A stretch of 6,513 bases of DNA, taken from Bacteroidales bacterium (lineage in GTDB: Bacteria; Bacteroidota; Bacteroidia; Bacteroidales; JAADGE01). A program made the position numbers and the translations under genes. This document shows positions 1 to 6,118 of this stretch, piece after piece; positions within the stretch are counted from its first letter, which is position 1, and each line of letters begins with the position of its first letter. The notes below the pieces were generated by a model. That model was not told the DNA's origin. It saw nothing but the letters and a program-made list of their open reading frames with translations, and did no database searches. The DNA is taken from assembly GCA_024762915.1 (NCBI GenBank), contig JANTGL010000152.1, forward strand, positions 1 through 6,513, given 5' to 3'.

Positions 1-1230
1 GATTCAAATAATCCGATGTCAGGTATAGTTATATACAGCAGTTCATTTGATGCACTTGTATCGGTAAATGATACGATTACCCTTACCGGACAAAAAGCAT
101 TTTCATACGGAATGACTGAAATAGTAAATCCTGTTTTAATAAATACGGTAACAGGCGGTTCTGCAACAGCTGCAATTATCGATCCTGCTGATATTGAATA
201 CAATAAAACACAGGACGACCCGACGGCAGAACCTTGGGAAGGTCAACTGGTCACAGCAGCCAGTATTGTAATTGACAGTTTAGGAGCTAATTACGAATAT
301 TTCGGACATGATTGTGCAGGTAATATCATTTGTTTTGATGACGATGTCGATTATCATTACGGAAGCGGTTTTGCTTTATCCAACGGAAGCATGTATAACA
401 TTACAGGTGTGGTAACTTATTCATACAGCCATTATAAAATTAATCCGAGAGGAACAAATGATGCAACCGAAATCGTAAGAGATATGACTTCCGTTGTTGA
501 AGACCCCGCAAATCAAATTACCGATGCTACAATTGATGCAACAGTTCCTGTTGATTCGCTTAATGCAATAGAAGTTTTTAAATTTAAAGTTACGGACGAA
601 GGAAGTGACGGTTTCCCTACAAAAATTCATTTTCTTGATATTTATACAGGTCCGAATAATACTGTAGATTTTAGCGGTGATATAATAAGCGGCGGTTGGT
701 TTGATTTCGGTGATGCTGCAAATCCGATTGTTATTCTTGCCGACCCTGTGTTTGACACCGATCATTTTACTTTTGAAGTTGATCCTGAAACTGCTGTTAT
801 CGACAACGGAACAAGTAAAGAAGTCATTATGCATCTTTGGTTTGATCCTGCATACATTGTTGACGAAAGTGTTATGCAATTTATGGTAAAAGCCGATCCT
901 CACGGATTTGTTGCTGAATGCATGAATTCACAATTTGCTCCTGCTTTTACATCTGATGTTGTAGGAGGTTCTTTAACACTTGATACAAATATAAGTGTTG
1001 AAGGTATTAACGGAAAATTAATTTCTGTTTATCCTAATCCATCCGGCGGAATATTTAATATCAATGTATCAGAAAATTATAAATTAGAAGTTACGGATAT
1101 TACGGGAAGAGTGATAAAAACTGAAAATTTAACCGGAAATACAAGTATTCAAATAAATACTTCAGGTGTTTATTTCTTAAAATTTTCAAATAATAAAGGT
1201 TCTTATACACAAAAAGTAATTGTTAAATAA
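1..1230 (+). CDS. Secreted multidomain protein with T9SS type A C-terminal sorting domain (5' partial)
   Basis: The frame is open to the window edge (the first codons read DSNNP before the first Met), so the true start and signal peptide lie upstream and the Met codon at 16 is probably internal. Numbering from base 1, 409 residues are visible. Residues 1 to about 80 (IVIYSS..VSVNDTITLTG) and about 78-150 (EGQLVT..ITGVVTYSY..KINPR) look like two consecutive OB-fold-like modules, of the kind found in Bacteroidota extracellular nuclease or lamin-tail proteins. Residues about 175-325 look like an all-beta sandwich. Residues about 340-409 are a classic type A sorting domain: YPNPSGG at 344-350, then DITGRVI, GVYFLKF and the terminal KVIVK. 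In known T9SS cargo this domain directs passage across the outer membrane and is cleaved off, leaving the protein secreted or surface-attached. No catalytic domain is visible, so its activity, possibly encoded upstream, is unknown. The sorting domain is certain; the OB-fold assignment is pattern recognition only. Confidence 0.9.
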   Translation, partial: DSNNPMSGIVIYSSSFDALVSVNDTITLTGQKAFSYGMTEIVNPVLINTVTGGSATAAIIDPADIEYNKTQDDPTAEPWEGQLVTAASIVIDSLGANYEYFGHDCAGNIICFDDDVDYHYGSGFALSNGSMYNITGVVTYSYSHYKINPRGTNDATEIVRDMTSVVEDPANQITDATIDATVPVDSLNAIEVFKFKVTDEGSDGFPTKIHFLDIYTGPNNTVDFSGDIISGGWFDFGDAANPIVILADPVFDTDHFTFEVDPETAVIDNGTSKEVIMHLWFDPAYIVDESVMQFMVKADPHGFVAECMNSQFAPAFTSDVVGGSLTLDTNISVEGINGKLISVYPNPSGGIFNINVSENYKLEVTDITGRVIKTENLTGNTSIQINTSGVYFLKFSNNKGSYTQKVIVK

Positions 1231-1260
1231 GTTTCTTAAATAAAAATCAATAATATATAT

Positions 1261-1290
1261 AAGGTGTCGGTTTTTTATCGACACCTTTTA
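1261..1290 (+). terminator. Rho-independent-like terminator after the T9SS cargo gene
   Basis: A perfect 9-bp inverted repeat, AAGGTGTCG (1261-1269) and CGACACCTT (1279-1287), flanks a T-rich 9-base loop and is followed by TTTATAATTTCTTTT. It lies 30 bases after the stop codon at 1228-1230. The downstream T tract is short and interrupted, so termination strength is uncertain, but position and symmetry fit the end of this transcription unit. Confidence 0.8.
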
Positions 1291-1329
1291 TAATTTCTTT
1301 TCGCTTACTAAAATCATTTAAATCAAAAA

Positions 1330-1360
1330 TTTGTAAATTAAAAAAGAATGCTTACTTTTG
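1330..1360 (+). promoter_or_regulatory. Bacteroidota-type promoter for rpsF-rpsR-rplI
   Basis: TTTG at 1330-1333 is followed after exactly 19 bases by TACTTTTG at 1353-1360. This fits the known Bacteroidota primary sigma factor pattern (-33 TTTG, -7 TAnnTTTG). The expected transcription start is a few bases downstream, near 1364-1368, giving a leader of about 42-46 bases before the rpsF start. The site lies after the upstream terminator and is the only strong candidate in this intergenic region. Confidence 0.8.
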
Positions 1361-1409
1361 CGGGCTCATTTTAATGAACGAATACATATAAATTAAAAAC
1401 AAACGAATT

Positions 1410-1754
1410 ATGATGAATCAGTACGAAACCGTTTTCATTGTTACTCCCGTTTTATCTGATGACCAGGTAAAGGAGACGGTAAAAAAATTCAAAAAGATTC
1501 TCACCGACGGCGGTGCAAAAATCTTAGTTGAAGAAGACTGGGGATTAAGAAAACTCGCTTATCCCATCAAACACAAAACCACAGGGTTTTATAATTTAAT
1601 TGAATTTGAAGCCGAAGGTGCTCTTATTGAAAAGTTAGAAACTGAATTTCGAAGAGATGAAAAAATTATCCGTTTTTTAACCTTTAAAATGGATAAATAT
1701 GCTGTTCAATATTCAGATAAAAAGAAAAAATTAAAAAAAGAAAATTCTAATTAA
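1410..1754 (+). CDS. rpsF: Small ribosomal subunit protein bS6
   Basis: This is bS6, which binds the 16S rRNA central domain on the 30S platform as a partner of bS18. The 114-residue product shows the family pattern: YETVFIVTPVL at 5-15, the WGLRKLAYPIKHKTTGFYNLIEF core at 44-66, and FRRDEKIIRFLTFKMDK near 80-96. It ends in a lysine-rich tail (DKKKKLKKENSN), a common variable feature of bS6. Two ATG codons lie back to back (1410 and 1413) and either could be used; most relatives begin with a single Met before NxYE. No Shine-Dalgarno sequence is present, only an A-rich leader. It is the first gene of the rpsF-rpsR-rplI operon, 14 bases before rpsR, with no ssb or priB between them, as is usual in Bacteroidota. 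Confidence 0.97.
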   Translation: MMNQYETVFIVTPVLSDDQVKETVKKFKKILTDGGAKILVEEDWGLRKLAYPIKHKTTGFYNLIEFEAEGALIEKLETEFRRDEKIIRFLTFKMDKYAVQYSDKKKKLKKENSN

Positions 1755-1768
1755 TTAAAAGAGAAAAA

Positions 1769-2032
1769 ATGGCTGATAAAAATGTTAGATATTTAACACC
1801 GGTAGCGGTTGACACTAAAAAAACTAAATATTGTCGTTTTAAAAAACACAAAATTAAATATGTTGATTATAAAGATGCGAATTTTTTAAGACAATTCTTA
1901 AACGAACAAGGTAAAATTTTACCCAGACGTTTAACCGGTACATCTTTGAAATACCAACGAAAAGTTTCAAAAGCCGTAAAACGAGCAAGACATCTTGCTA
2001 TTTTGCCTTATGTAACTGATTTAATGAAATAA
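1769..2032 (+). CDS. rpsR: Small ribosomal subunit protein bS18
   Basis: This is bS18, which forms a heterodimer with bS6 on the 30S platform near the 3' end of 16S rRNA. The 87 residues include YCRFKKHKIKYVDYKD at 21-36 and the conserved core ILPRRLTGTSLKYQRKVSKAVKRARHLAILPYV at 50-82. Only one cysteine (C22) remains, so a multi-cysteine zinc site of the kind seen in some S18 proteins is absent; this is normal for the phylum. The ATG follows the sequence AAAAGAGAAAAA, which is purine-rich but contains no GGAGG-like core. In Flavobacterium johnsoniae ribosomes, bS18 together with bS6 and bS21 is known to sequester the anti-Shine-Dalgarno end of 16S rRNA, which agrees with the leaderless-looking initiation regions here. 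Confidence 0.98.
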   Translation: MADKNVRYLTPVAVDTKKTKYCRFKKHKIKYVDYKDANFLRQFLNEQGKILPRRLTGTSLKYQRKVSKAVKRARHLAILPYVTDLMK

Positions 2033-2050
2033 ATAAAAAATTATTTTGAT

Positions 2051-2497
2051 ATGGAAATCATTTTAAAAGAAGATATAAATAACCTGGGATATAAAGATGA
2101 TATTGTACAAGTTAAACGCGGTTATGCCGTAAATTATCTCATTCCCCGGGGAATTGCAGTAAGAGCCGATAAATCGGCTAAAAAAGTTCGCGAAGAAAAT
2201 TTGAAACAACGTGCTCATAAAGAAGAAAACCTTCGAAATGATGCTCAGGTAATTGCCGATCAACTTAAAAATAAAGAAATTAAAGTAGGTGCAAAAACCA
2301 GTACGAAAGGTAAAATTTTCGGATCGGTTACGAATATTCAACTCGCTGATGCAATTAATAAAAAAGGATTTGATATTGACAGAAAGAAAATTTCAATTGT
2401 TCAAAAAGAAGTCAAAGAAATAGGGAAATATGATGCCGTTATTAAATTGCATCGAGACGTAAAAGTTGAATTAACTTTTGAAGTCGTTTCTGAATAA
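2051..2497 (+). CDS. rplI: Large ribosomal subunit protein bL9
   Basis: This is bL9, a two-domain 50S protein that binds 23S rRNA near the L1 stalk and has a long connecting helix. The 148-residue length is typical. The N-terminal domain has MEIILKEDINNLGYKDDIVQVKRGYAVNYLIPRG (residues 1-34), which carries the L9 signature G-Y-K-x4-V-x2-G-Y-x2-N-Y-L. A charged helix spans about 41-75, and the C-terminal domain contains KGKIFGSVTNIQLADAI and ends EVKVELTFEVVSE-like (VKVELTFEVVSE). It starts 18 bases after rpsR behind an AT-only leader without a Shine-Dalgarno sequence, and is the last gene of the operon: a strong hairpin terminator begins 20 bases after its stop. Confidence 0.98.
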   Translation: MEIILKEDINNLGYKDDIVQVKRGYAVNYLIPRGIAVRADKSAKKVREENLKQRAHKEENLRNDAQVIADQLKNKEIKVGAKTSTKGKIFGSVTNIQLADAINKKGFDIDRKKISIVQKEVKEIGKYDAVIKLHRDVKVELTFEVVSE

Positions 2498-2516
2498 ATT
2501 CATATAAATATGAAAG

Positions 2517-2550
2517 AAAAAAGGACAGCCGTTTTTGGTTGTCCTTTTTT
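2517..2550 (+). terminator. Intrinsic terminator of the rpsF-rpsR-rplI operon
   Basis: AAAAAAGGACAGCC (2517-2530) pairs with GGTTGTCCTTTTTT (2537-2550) across a 6-base loop GTTTTT. All 14 positions can pair, one as G-U. The stem ends in a run of six T, as expected of a Rho-independent terminator. The matching A run at the 5' base means it could also end transcription arriving from the other strand, although no minus-strand gene is nearby. Confidence 0.92.
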
Positions 2551-2576
2551 GTATTTATATTTACAAATAATTTTTT

Positions 2577-2607
2577 TTTGTAAATTAGCAATCTTATTAA
2601 AAATTTG
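2577..2607 (+). promoter_or_regulatory. Probable Bacteroidota-type promoter for the GAF/PAS sensor gene
   Basis: TTTG at 2577-2580 is followed after 19 bases by AAAATTTG at 2600-2607, which matches -7 TAnnTTTG at all but the first base. The spacing is identical to that of the rpsF promoter, and the -33 box sits in the same 11-base string, TTTGTAAATTA. A run of nine T (2571-2579) lies directly upstream and overlaps the box. The predicted transcription start, about 2611-2615, coincides with the likely GTG start codon at 2614. Confidence 0.6.
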
Positions 2608-2613
2608 ACAAAA

Positions 2614-4896
2614 GTGAGTAATAAAGGAACCGTTTTTAGTTTAAAATATACTTTAACAGGATTTATTGCAGGAATTATTATCAGCATTCTCAGTATCATT
2701 ATTGCCGTTAATTCTGCAGACATCAACTTTTTAAATACAGAATCTTTGTCACGTTTCTTGGCAGAGCATAATTTTGTGGGTTTTATTATCTTTTTACCCG
2801 TATTTATTACAACGGTAATCGGTTATATTACGGATTCAAGTTTAAATAATTTATTACGAGCTAAAGAAATTGAATTTGAAGAAACAAAACAACATTCTCA
2901 GCAAATTTATAATTTTATTGATAAACTCAGAAAAGGAGAATCTGTTCAAAAGTTAAAGAATTTACCCGAAAACGATAAAATAATTCAATCATTAATTAAT
3001 TTAAGTGAAGAAATCGAGACACGTCAAAAAGAAGAAGAAATAAGAAAGAAAGAAGATGCACAACGTGCTGAAACTTCTGAAGGATTGGCTTATTTCGGTG
3101 CCGTTCTTCGAGAACATAATAATACCATTGAAGAATTAACACAAACAGTTACAAATGAGTTAGTTAAATATGTTGATGCCTATCAGGCAGCATTTTATTT
3201 AATAGATGAATCATCGCCTGAAAAAATAATTAAAGAAGTTGCAAATTTTGCTTCCGGAAGAAAACGATTTGCTTCAAAAGAACTACAATGGGGTGAAGGA
3301 CTGCCGGGTGCTTGTGTCATAGAAAAGAAAACAAATTATCTGAAAAATATTTCAGATGAATATTTAGAAATTGAATCCGGTTTGGGAAGTGCAAAACCGA
3401 GAAGTTTATTAATCGTTCCGATTGTTACACAGGAAGGTGTTATACACGGTGCGTTAGAATTAGCTTCATTTAAAGAATATGAAGATTATGAAGTAAAATT
3501 TATAGAACAAGTTGCCGAAAATACGGCGATGACAATTTCAACATTAAAAATTAATAATGAAACAGCTATTCTTTTGAAAGAATCAAGGGAACAAGCAAGT
3601 GCATTATCAAATCGAGAAGACGAATTGCAGAAAACCATTTCGGAGATGAGGCGCTTACAGGAAAATGCTGATATTCAGAGTGCTGCATTCCGATCGTATC
3701 AAGATTCGACAAATAAAGCTTTGATAAGAGCAGAATTTTCTAATGAAGGAAAATTACTGTTTGCAAACAGAAAATTTTTAAAACTTTTTGAATATAAATC
3801 AAATTCGGAAATTGAAGATGAAGACATTTTAAAATTTACAAGTCCGGAAGATAACGAATGGTTTCATAAATTAAAAGAATTAATTTTTAATAAAGATTCC
3901 CATTTTGAAGGACTTTTAAAGCATTTAACAAAATCCGGAAAAACCTTATGGATAGAATCTTCATATATCGGATTAAAAAACGAAAAAGGGAAAACAGAAA
4001 AAATTTTATTTCTCGGAATTGATACAACACAATTGAAAACGGATGTTTTAAACCTTGATTTAAAAATTAACCAACTTAATGATGCTTTATATACTGTAGA
4101 TTTCAGACCAAGCGGTGAAATCCTTAATGTTGGTGAACTTTTCAGTTCTAAAACAAATTATTCTAAAGAATATTTAATCAATAAAACAATTTTTGATATA
4201 TTGAGTGAAGCTTCTTCCGCTAATATTAAAAATATCCTAAGTCAAACTTCTGATTTGAAAATGATTTATGAAGGTGAAATAGAGCTAATTAAAGAAGCAG
4301 GTGAAATAATCTTTTTATACGGAACAATTATTCCCGAAAAAGATATTAACGATAATGTCAATTCATTGAAAATTTTAGCTTATGATTATTCTCAACAAAT
4401 TGAATTTGCAAACAAAATAAAACAACAAGAAGAGATAATTCAAAATCAAATTAAAGAAATTGAGGCAACAAAAGAGCGGATGAATCGACGAGTTGAACAA
4501 GTAAAAGAGGATATGCGTGATTTATATATTGATACGGAAACAGCCTATATTTTCAGTAAAAAGACCCTTGAATTGCTTCCTGATGCGGTTATCACTATTG
4601 ATAAAGATAATAACTTGGAATTTATAAATGACCTTGCATCTCAATTGTTTCTTGTGAAAAGTGACAAATTAATCGGGGAAAATATAAAAACTTTATTGCC
4701 TGAAATTGATAATAAACCTGAAGGTATTTATTTAGGTGATATTTTTAATGTCGATAATCAGGAACTTCCGGAGGGTATAGAAACGGATGTATATATTCTT
4801 AATGAAAAGAAAAAACCTGAAAGATTAAAAGTTTTGTTAATTAAAGTATCCGTAGGTTTAAGACAACAACTGACGGCTTTCCTGAAAAAATCCTAA
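2614..4896 (+). CDS. Membrane-anchored GAF and multi-PAS sensor-like protein without output domain
   Basis: This is a probable inner-membrane sensory or scaffold protein of unknown output. With a GTG start at 2614 it has 760 residues. TTG at 2605 is the alternative, but it would lie inside the -7 promoter element; an in-frame TAA at 2581 excludes longer forms, and the first in-frame ATG falls far inside the GAF-PAS linker. Two membrane helices (about residues 12-33 and 53-72) enclose a short loop of about 20 residues that is probably outside the cytoplasm. A charged, coiled-coil-prone linker follows (about 80-155, rich in K/E). A GAF domain spans about 160-312 (WGEGLPGACV, PRSLLIVPIV, GALELASF). 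PAS-like regions follow at about 358-475, 480-597 and 642-747 (the last with LLPDAVITIDKDNNLEFIND), the last two separated by a coiled coil at about 593-637. I see no histidine kinase, GGDEF, EAL, PP2C or methyl-accepting domain. GAF/PAS proteins with this type of GAF core and linker are frequent in Bacteroidota, but their roles are mostly unknown. The next gene begins 42 bases later. Confidence 0.87.
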   Translation: MSNKGTVFSLKYTLTGFIAGIIISILSIIIAVNSADINFLNTESLSRFLAEHNFVGFIIFLPVFITTVIGYITDSSLNNLLRAKEIEFEETKQHSQQIYNFIDKLRKGESVQKLKNLPENDKIIQSLINLSEEIETRQKEEEIRKKEDAQRAETSEGLAYFGAVLREHNNTIEELTQTVTNELVKYVDAYQAAFYLIDESSPEKIIKEVANFASGRKRFASKELQWGEGLPGACVIEKKTNYLKNISDEYLEIESGLGSAKPRSLLIVPIVTQEGVIHGALELASFKEYEDYEVKFIEQVAENTAMTISTLKINNETAILLKESREQASALSNREDELQKTISEMRRLQENADIQSAAFRSYQDSTNKALIRAEFSNEGKLLFANRKFLKLFEYKSNSEIEDEDILKFTSPEDNEWFHKLKELIFNKDSHFEGLLKHLTKSGKTLWIESSYIGLKNEKGKTEKILFLGIDTTQLKTDVLNLDLKINQLNDALYTVDFRPSGEILNVGELFSSKTNYSKEYLINKTIFDILSEASSANIKNILSQTSDLKMIYEGEIELIKEAGEIIFLYGTIIPEKDINDNVNSLKILAYDYSQQIEFANKIKQQEEIIQNQIKEIEATKERMNRRVEQVKEDMRDLYIDTETAYIFSKKTLELLPDAVITIDKDNNLEFINDLASQLFLVKSDKLIGENIKTLLPEIDNKPEGIYLGDIFNVDNQELPEGIETDVYILNEKKKPERLKVLLIKVSVGLRQQLTAFLKKS

Positions 4897-4911
4897 TTAT
4901 TTGGAAATAAA

Positions 4912-4919
4912 TATATTTG
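4912..4919 (+). promoter_or_regulatory. Possible -7 promoter element before the GNAT-like gene
   Basis: TATATTTG at 4912-4919 is a full match to the Bacteroidota -7 pattern TAnnTTTG. No TTTG is found 19-21 bases upstream (the region reads AAAAAATCC), so the -33 half is missing. Transcription would begin near 4923-4927, leaving a leader of about 12-16 bases. No terminator separates the preceding sensor gene, so read-through from it is equally possible. Confidence 0.4.
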
Positions 4920-4938
4920 TAATTTAAAGGCATTGATT

Positions 4939-6108
4939 ATGTTTTTAACAGAAGTTTCTGAAAAAAGATTGGTTAAAGATTTCCATAAAGTACCGCGCAT
5001 TATATATAAAAATGATTCGAATTGGATTCCTCATATTGAAAATGATATTGAAAAAAAGTTTCATTCAAAAACCAATAAATTATATGACGGAAACAATGCT
5101 AAACGGTGGATATTAAAAGATGACAATGAGAATATAATCGGCCGAATTGCTGCTTGGAAACATCCGAAACATTTTATTAAATTTAAACAAGCTACCGGAA
5201 GCATCGGTTTTTTTGAATGCATTGATAATCAGGAAGCGGCAAATTTGCTTTTTGATACGGCAAAAGAATGGTTGAAGGAACTTGGTGCCGAAGCAATGGA
5301 CGGCCCCATAAATTTCGGCGAGAAAGACCAATTTTGGGGATTGTTGGTCAAGAATTTTAAAGAACCGAATACCTACAGAATGAACTATAATCCGGAATAT
5401 TATGTCCAACTATTTGAAAATTACGGATTTAAAATCTTCTACAATCAATTGATGTATCATCGATTAATGACTGACCCGGCACAGGAAGTTTTTGTCAGAA
5501 AAGCCGATATCTTACGGAAAGACCCGAAGTTTGAATGTCGAAATATCAAAGGGCTGAGTCTTGAACAAGTTGCAAAAGATTTTATAAATGTTTATAATGA
5601 CGGTTGGGGGCATACTCGGAAAAATTTTAAGAAATTAGAAGTTCCCGCAGCCGTTAAAATTATGAAATCAATGAAATCTGTTATCGATTCCGATATTTTT
5701 GTTTTTGCTTTTTATGATAACCGACCGATCGGGATGTATATCAATTTACCCGAATTAAATCAAATTTTTAAACATTTTAACGGGAAAATGAATCTAATCG
5801 GTAAATTGAAGTTTTTATTTTATAAATATTTTAAAAAACCGGATACCATGTACGGCTTAGTATTTGGTGTAGCTCATGATTTTCACGGAAAAGGAGTTGA
5901 AGGTGCCATGATTAAATTTGCCGAAGAAACCATTGTTCCCCTTAACAGGTATAAAGATACGGTTCTGACTTGGATTGGTGATTTCAATCCTAAAATGATG
6001 AAAGTTTGTGAGAATCTCGGAGCAAAACAATACAGAACTTTTTCAACATACAGATATCTTTTTGACAGGTCAATTCCTTTTGAAAGAGCAACAATAGACG
6101 AATCTTAA
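4939..6108 (+). CDS. GNAT-fold acyltransferase-like protein, YghO type
   Basis: This is a probable acyl-CoA- or acyl-carrier-dependent N-acyltransferase; its substrate is unknown. The ATG at 4939 is preferred over the in-frame TTG at 4933 because it has an AAAGG at 4926-4930, eight bases upstream, and gives a normal start, MFLTEVSEKR. The 389 residues follow the pattern of the YghO-like family. The N-terminal half has DSNWIPHIENDIEKKF (26-41), IIGRIAAW (66-73), GSIGFFECIDNQEAANLLFDTAKEWL (87-112), a GPIN motif (122-125), and YNPEYYVQLFENYGF (150-164). The C-terminal half has the GNAT-like parts FAFYDNRPIGMYINLPE (256-272), HDFHGKGVEGAMIKFAEE (313-330, in the place of the acyl-CoA-binding motif) and NPKMMKVCENLGAKQYRTFSTYRYLF (350-375). 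There is no signal peptide and no clear membrane helix. As I recall, the bacterial ceramide synthase of Caulobacter belongs to a related GNAT-like family, so a role in lipid N-acylation is one possibility. The downstream gene starts 10 bases after the stop, suggesting co-transcription. Confidence 0.85.
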   Translation: MFLTEVSEKRLVKDFHKVPRIIYKNDSNWIPHIENDIEKKFHSKTNKLYDGNNAKRWILKDDNENIIGRIAAWKHPKHFIKFKQATGSIGFFECIDNQEAANLLFDTAKEWLKELGAEAMDGPINFGEKDQFWGLLVKNFKEPNTYRMNYNPEYYVQLFENYGFKIFYNQLMYHRLMTDPAQEVFVRKADILRKDPKFECRNIKGLSLEQVAKDFINVYNDGWGHTRKNFKKLEVPAAVKIMKSMKSVIDSDIFVFAFYDNRPIGMYINLPELNQIFKHFNGKMNLIGKLKFLFYKYFKKPDTMYGLVFGVAHDFHGKGVEGAMIKFAEETIVPLNRYKDTVLTWIGDFNPKMMKVCENLGAKQYRTFSTYRYLFDRSIPFERATIDES

Positions 6109-6118
6109 AAACAATATT

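Noticed and set aside
421..903. Open frame of 160 codons on the minus strand
   Set aside because: It lies entirely antisense to the T9SS cargo gene, its translation is Cys/Asn/Ile-rich without a recognisable domain, and no promoter-like site was seen for it. It is a shadow of the coding strand.
1361..1409. Possible S6:S18 autoregulatory leader structure before rpsF
   Set aside because: The leader of about 45 bases is A-rich. The only hairpin seen is a very short one (TCAT-TTTA-ATGA), and the CCG element expected of the known S6:S18 leader motif is absent.
2442..2726. Minus-strand open frame with hydrophobic segments spanning the rplI-sensor intergenic region
   Set aside because: It runs through the operon terminator and promoter, and its hydrophobic parts mirror the membrane helix of the sensor gene on the other strand. 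No independent support was seen.
3028..3056. A/G-rich low-complexity stretch resembling a repeat
   Set aside because: It is ordinary coding sequence for a Lys/Glu-rich coiled-coil linker, without a regular repeat unit.
4897..4938. Frameshift that might have separated a kinase domain from the sensor protein
   Set aside because: Only 42 bases separate the sensor stop from the acyltransferase start, and the next gene is a complete GNAT-like protein in its own right, so no detached output domain exists here.
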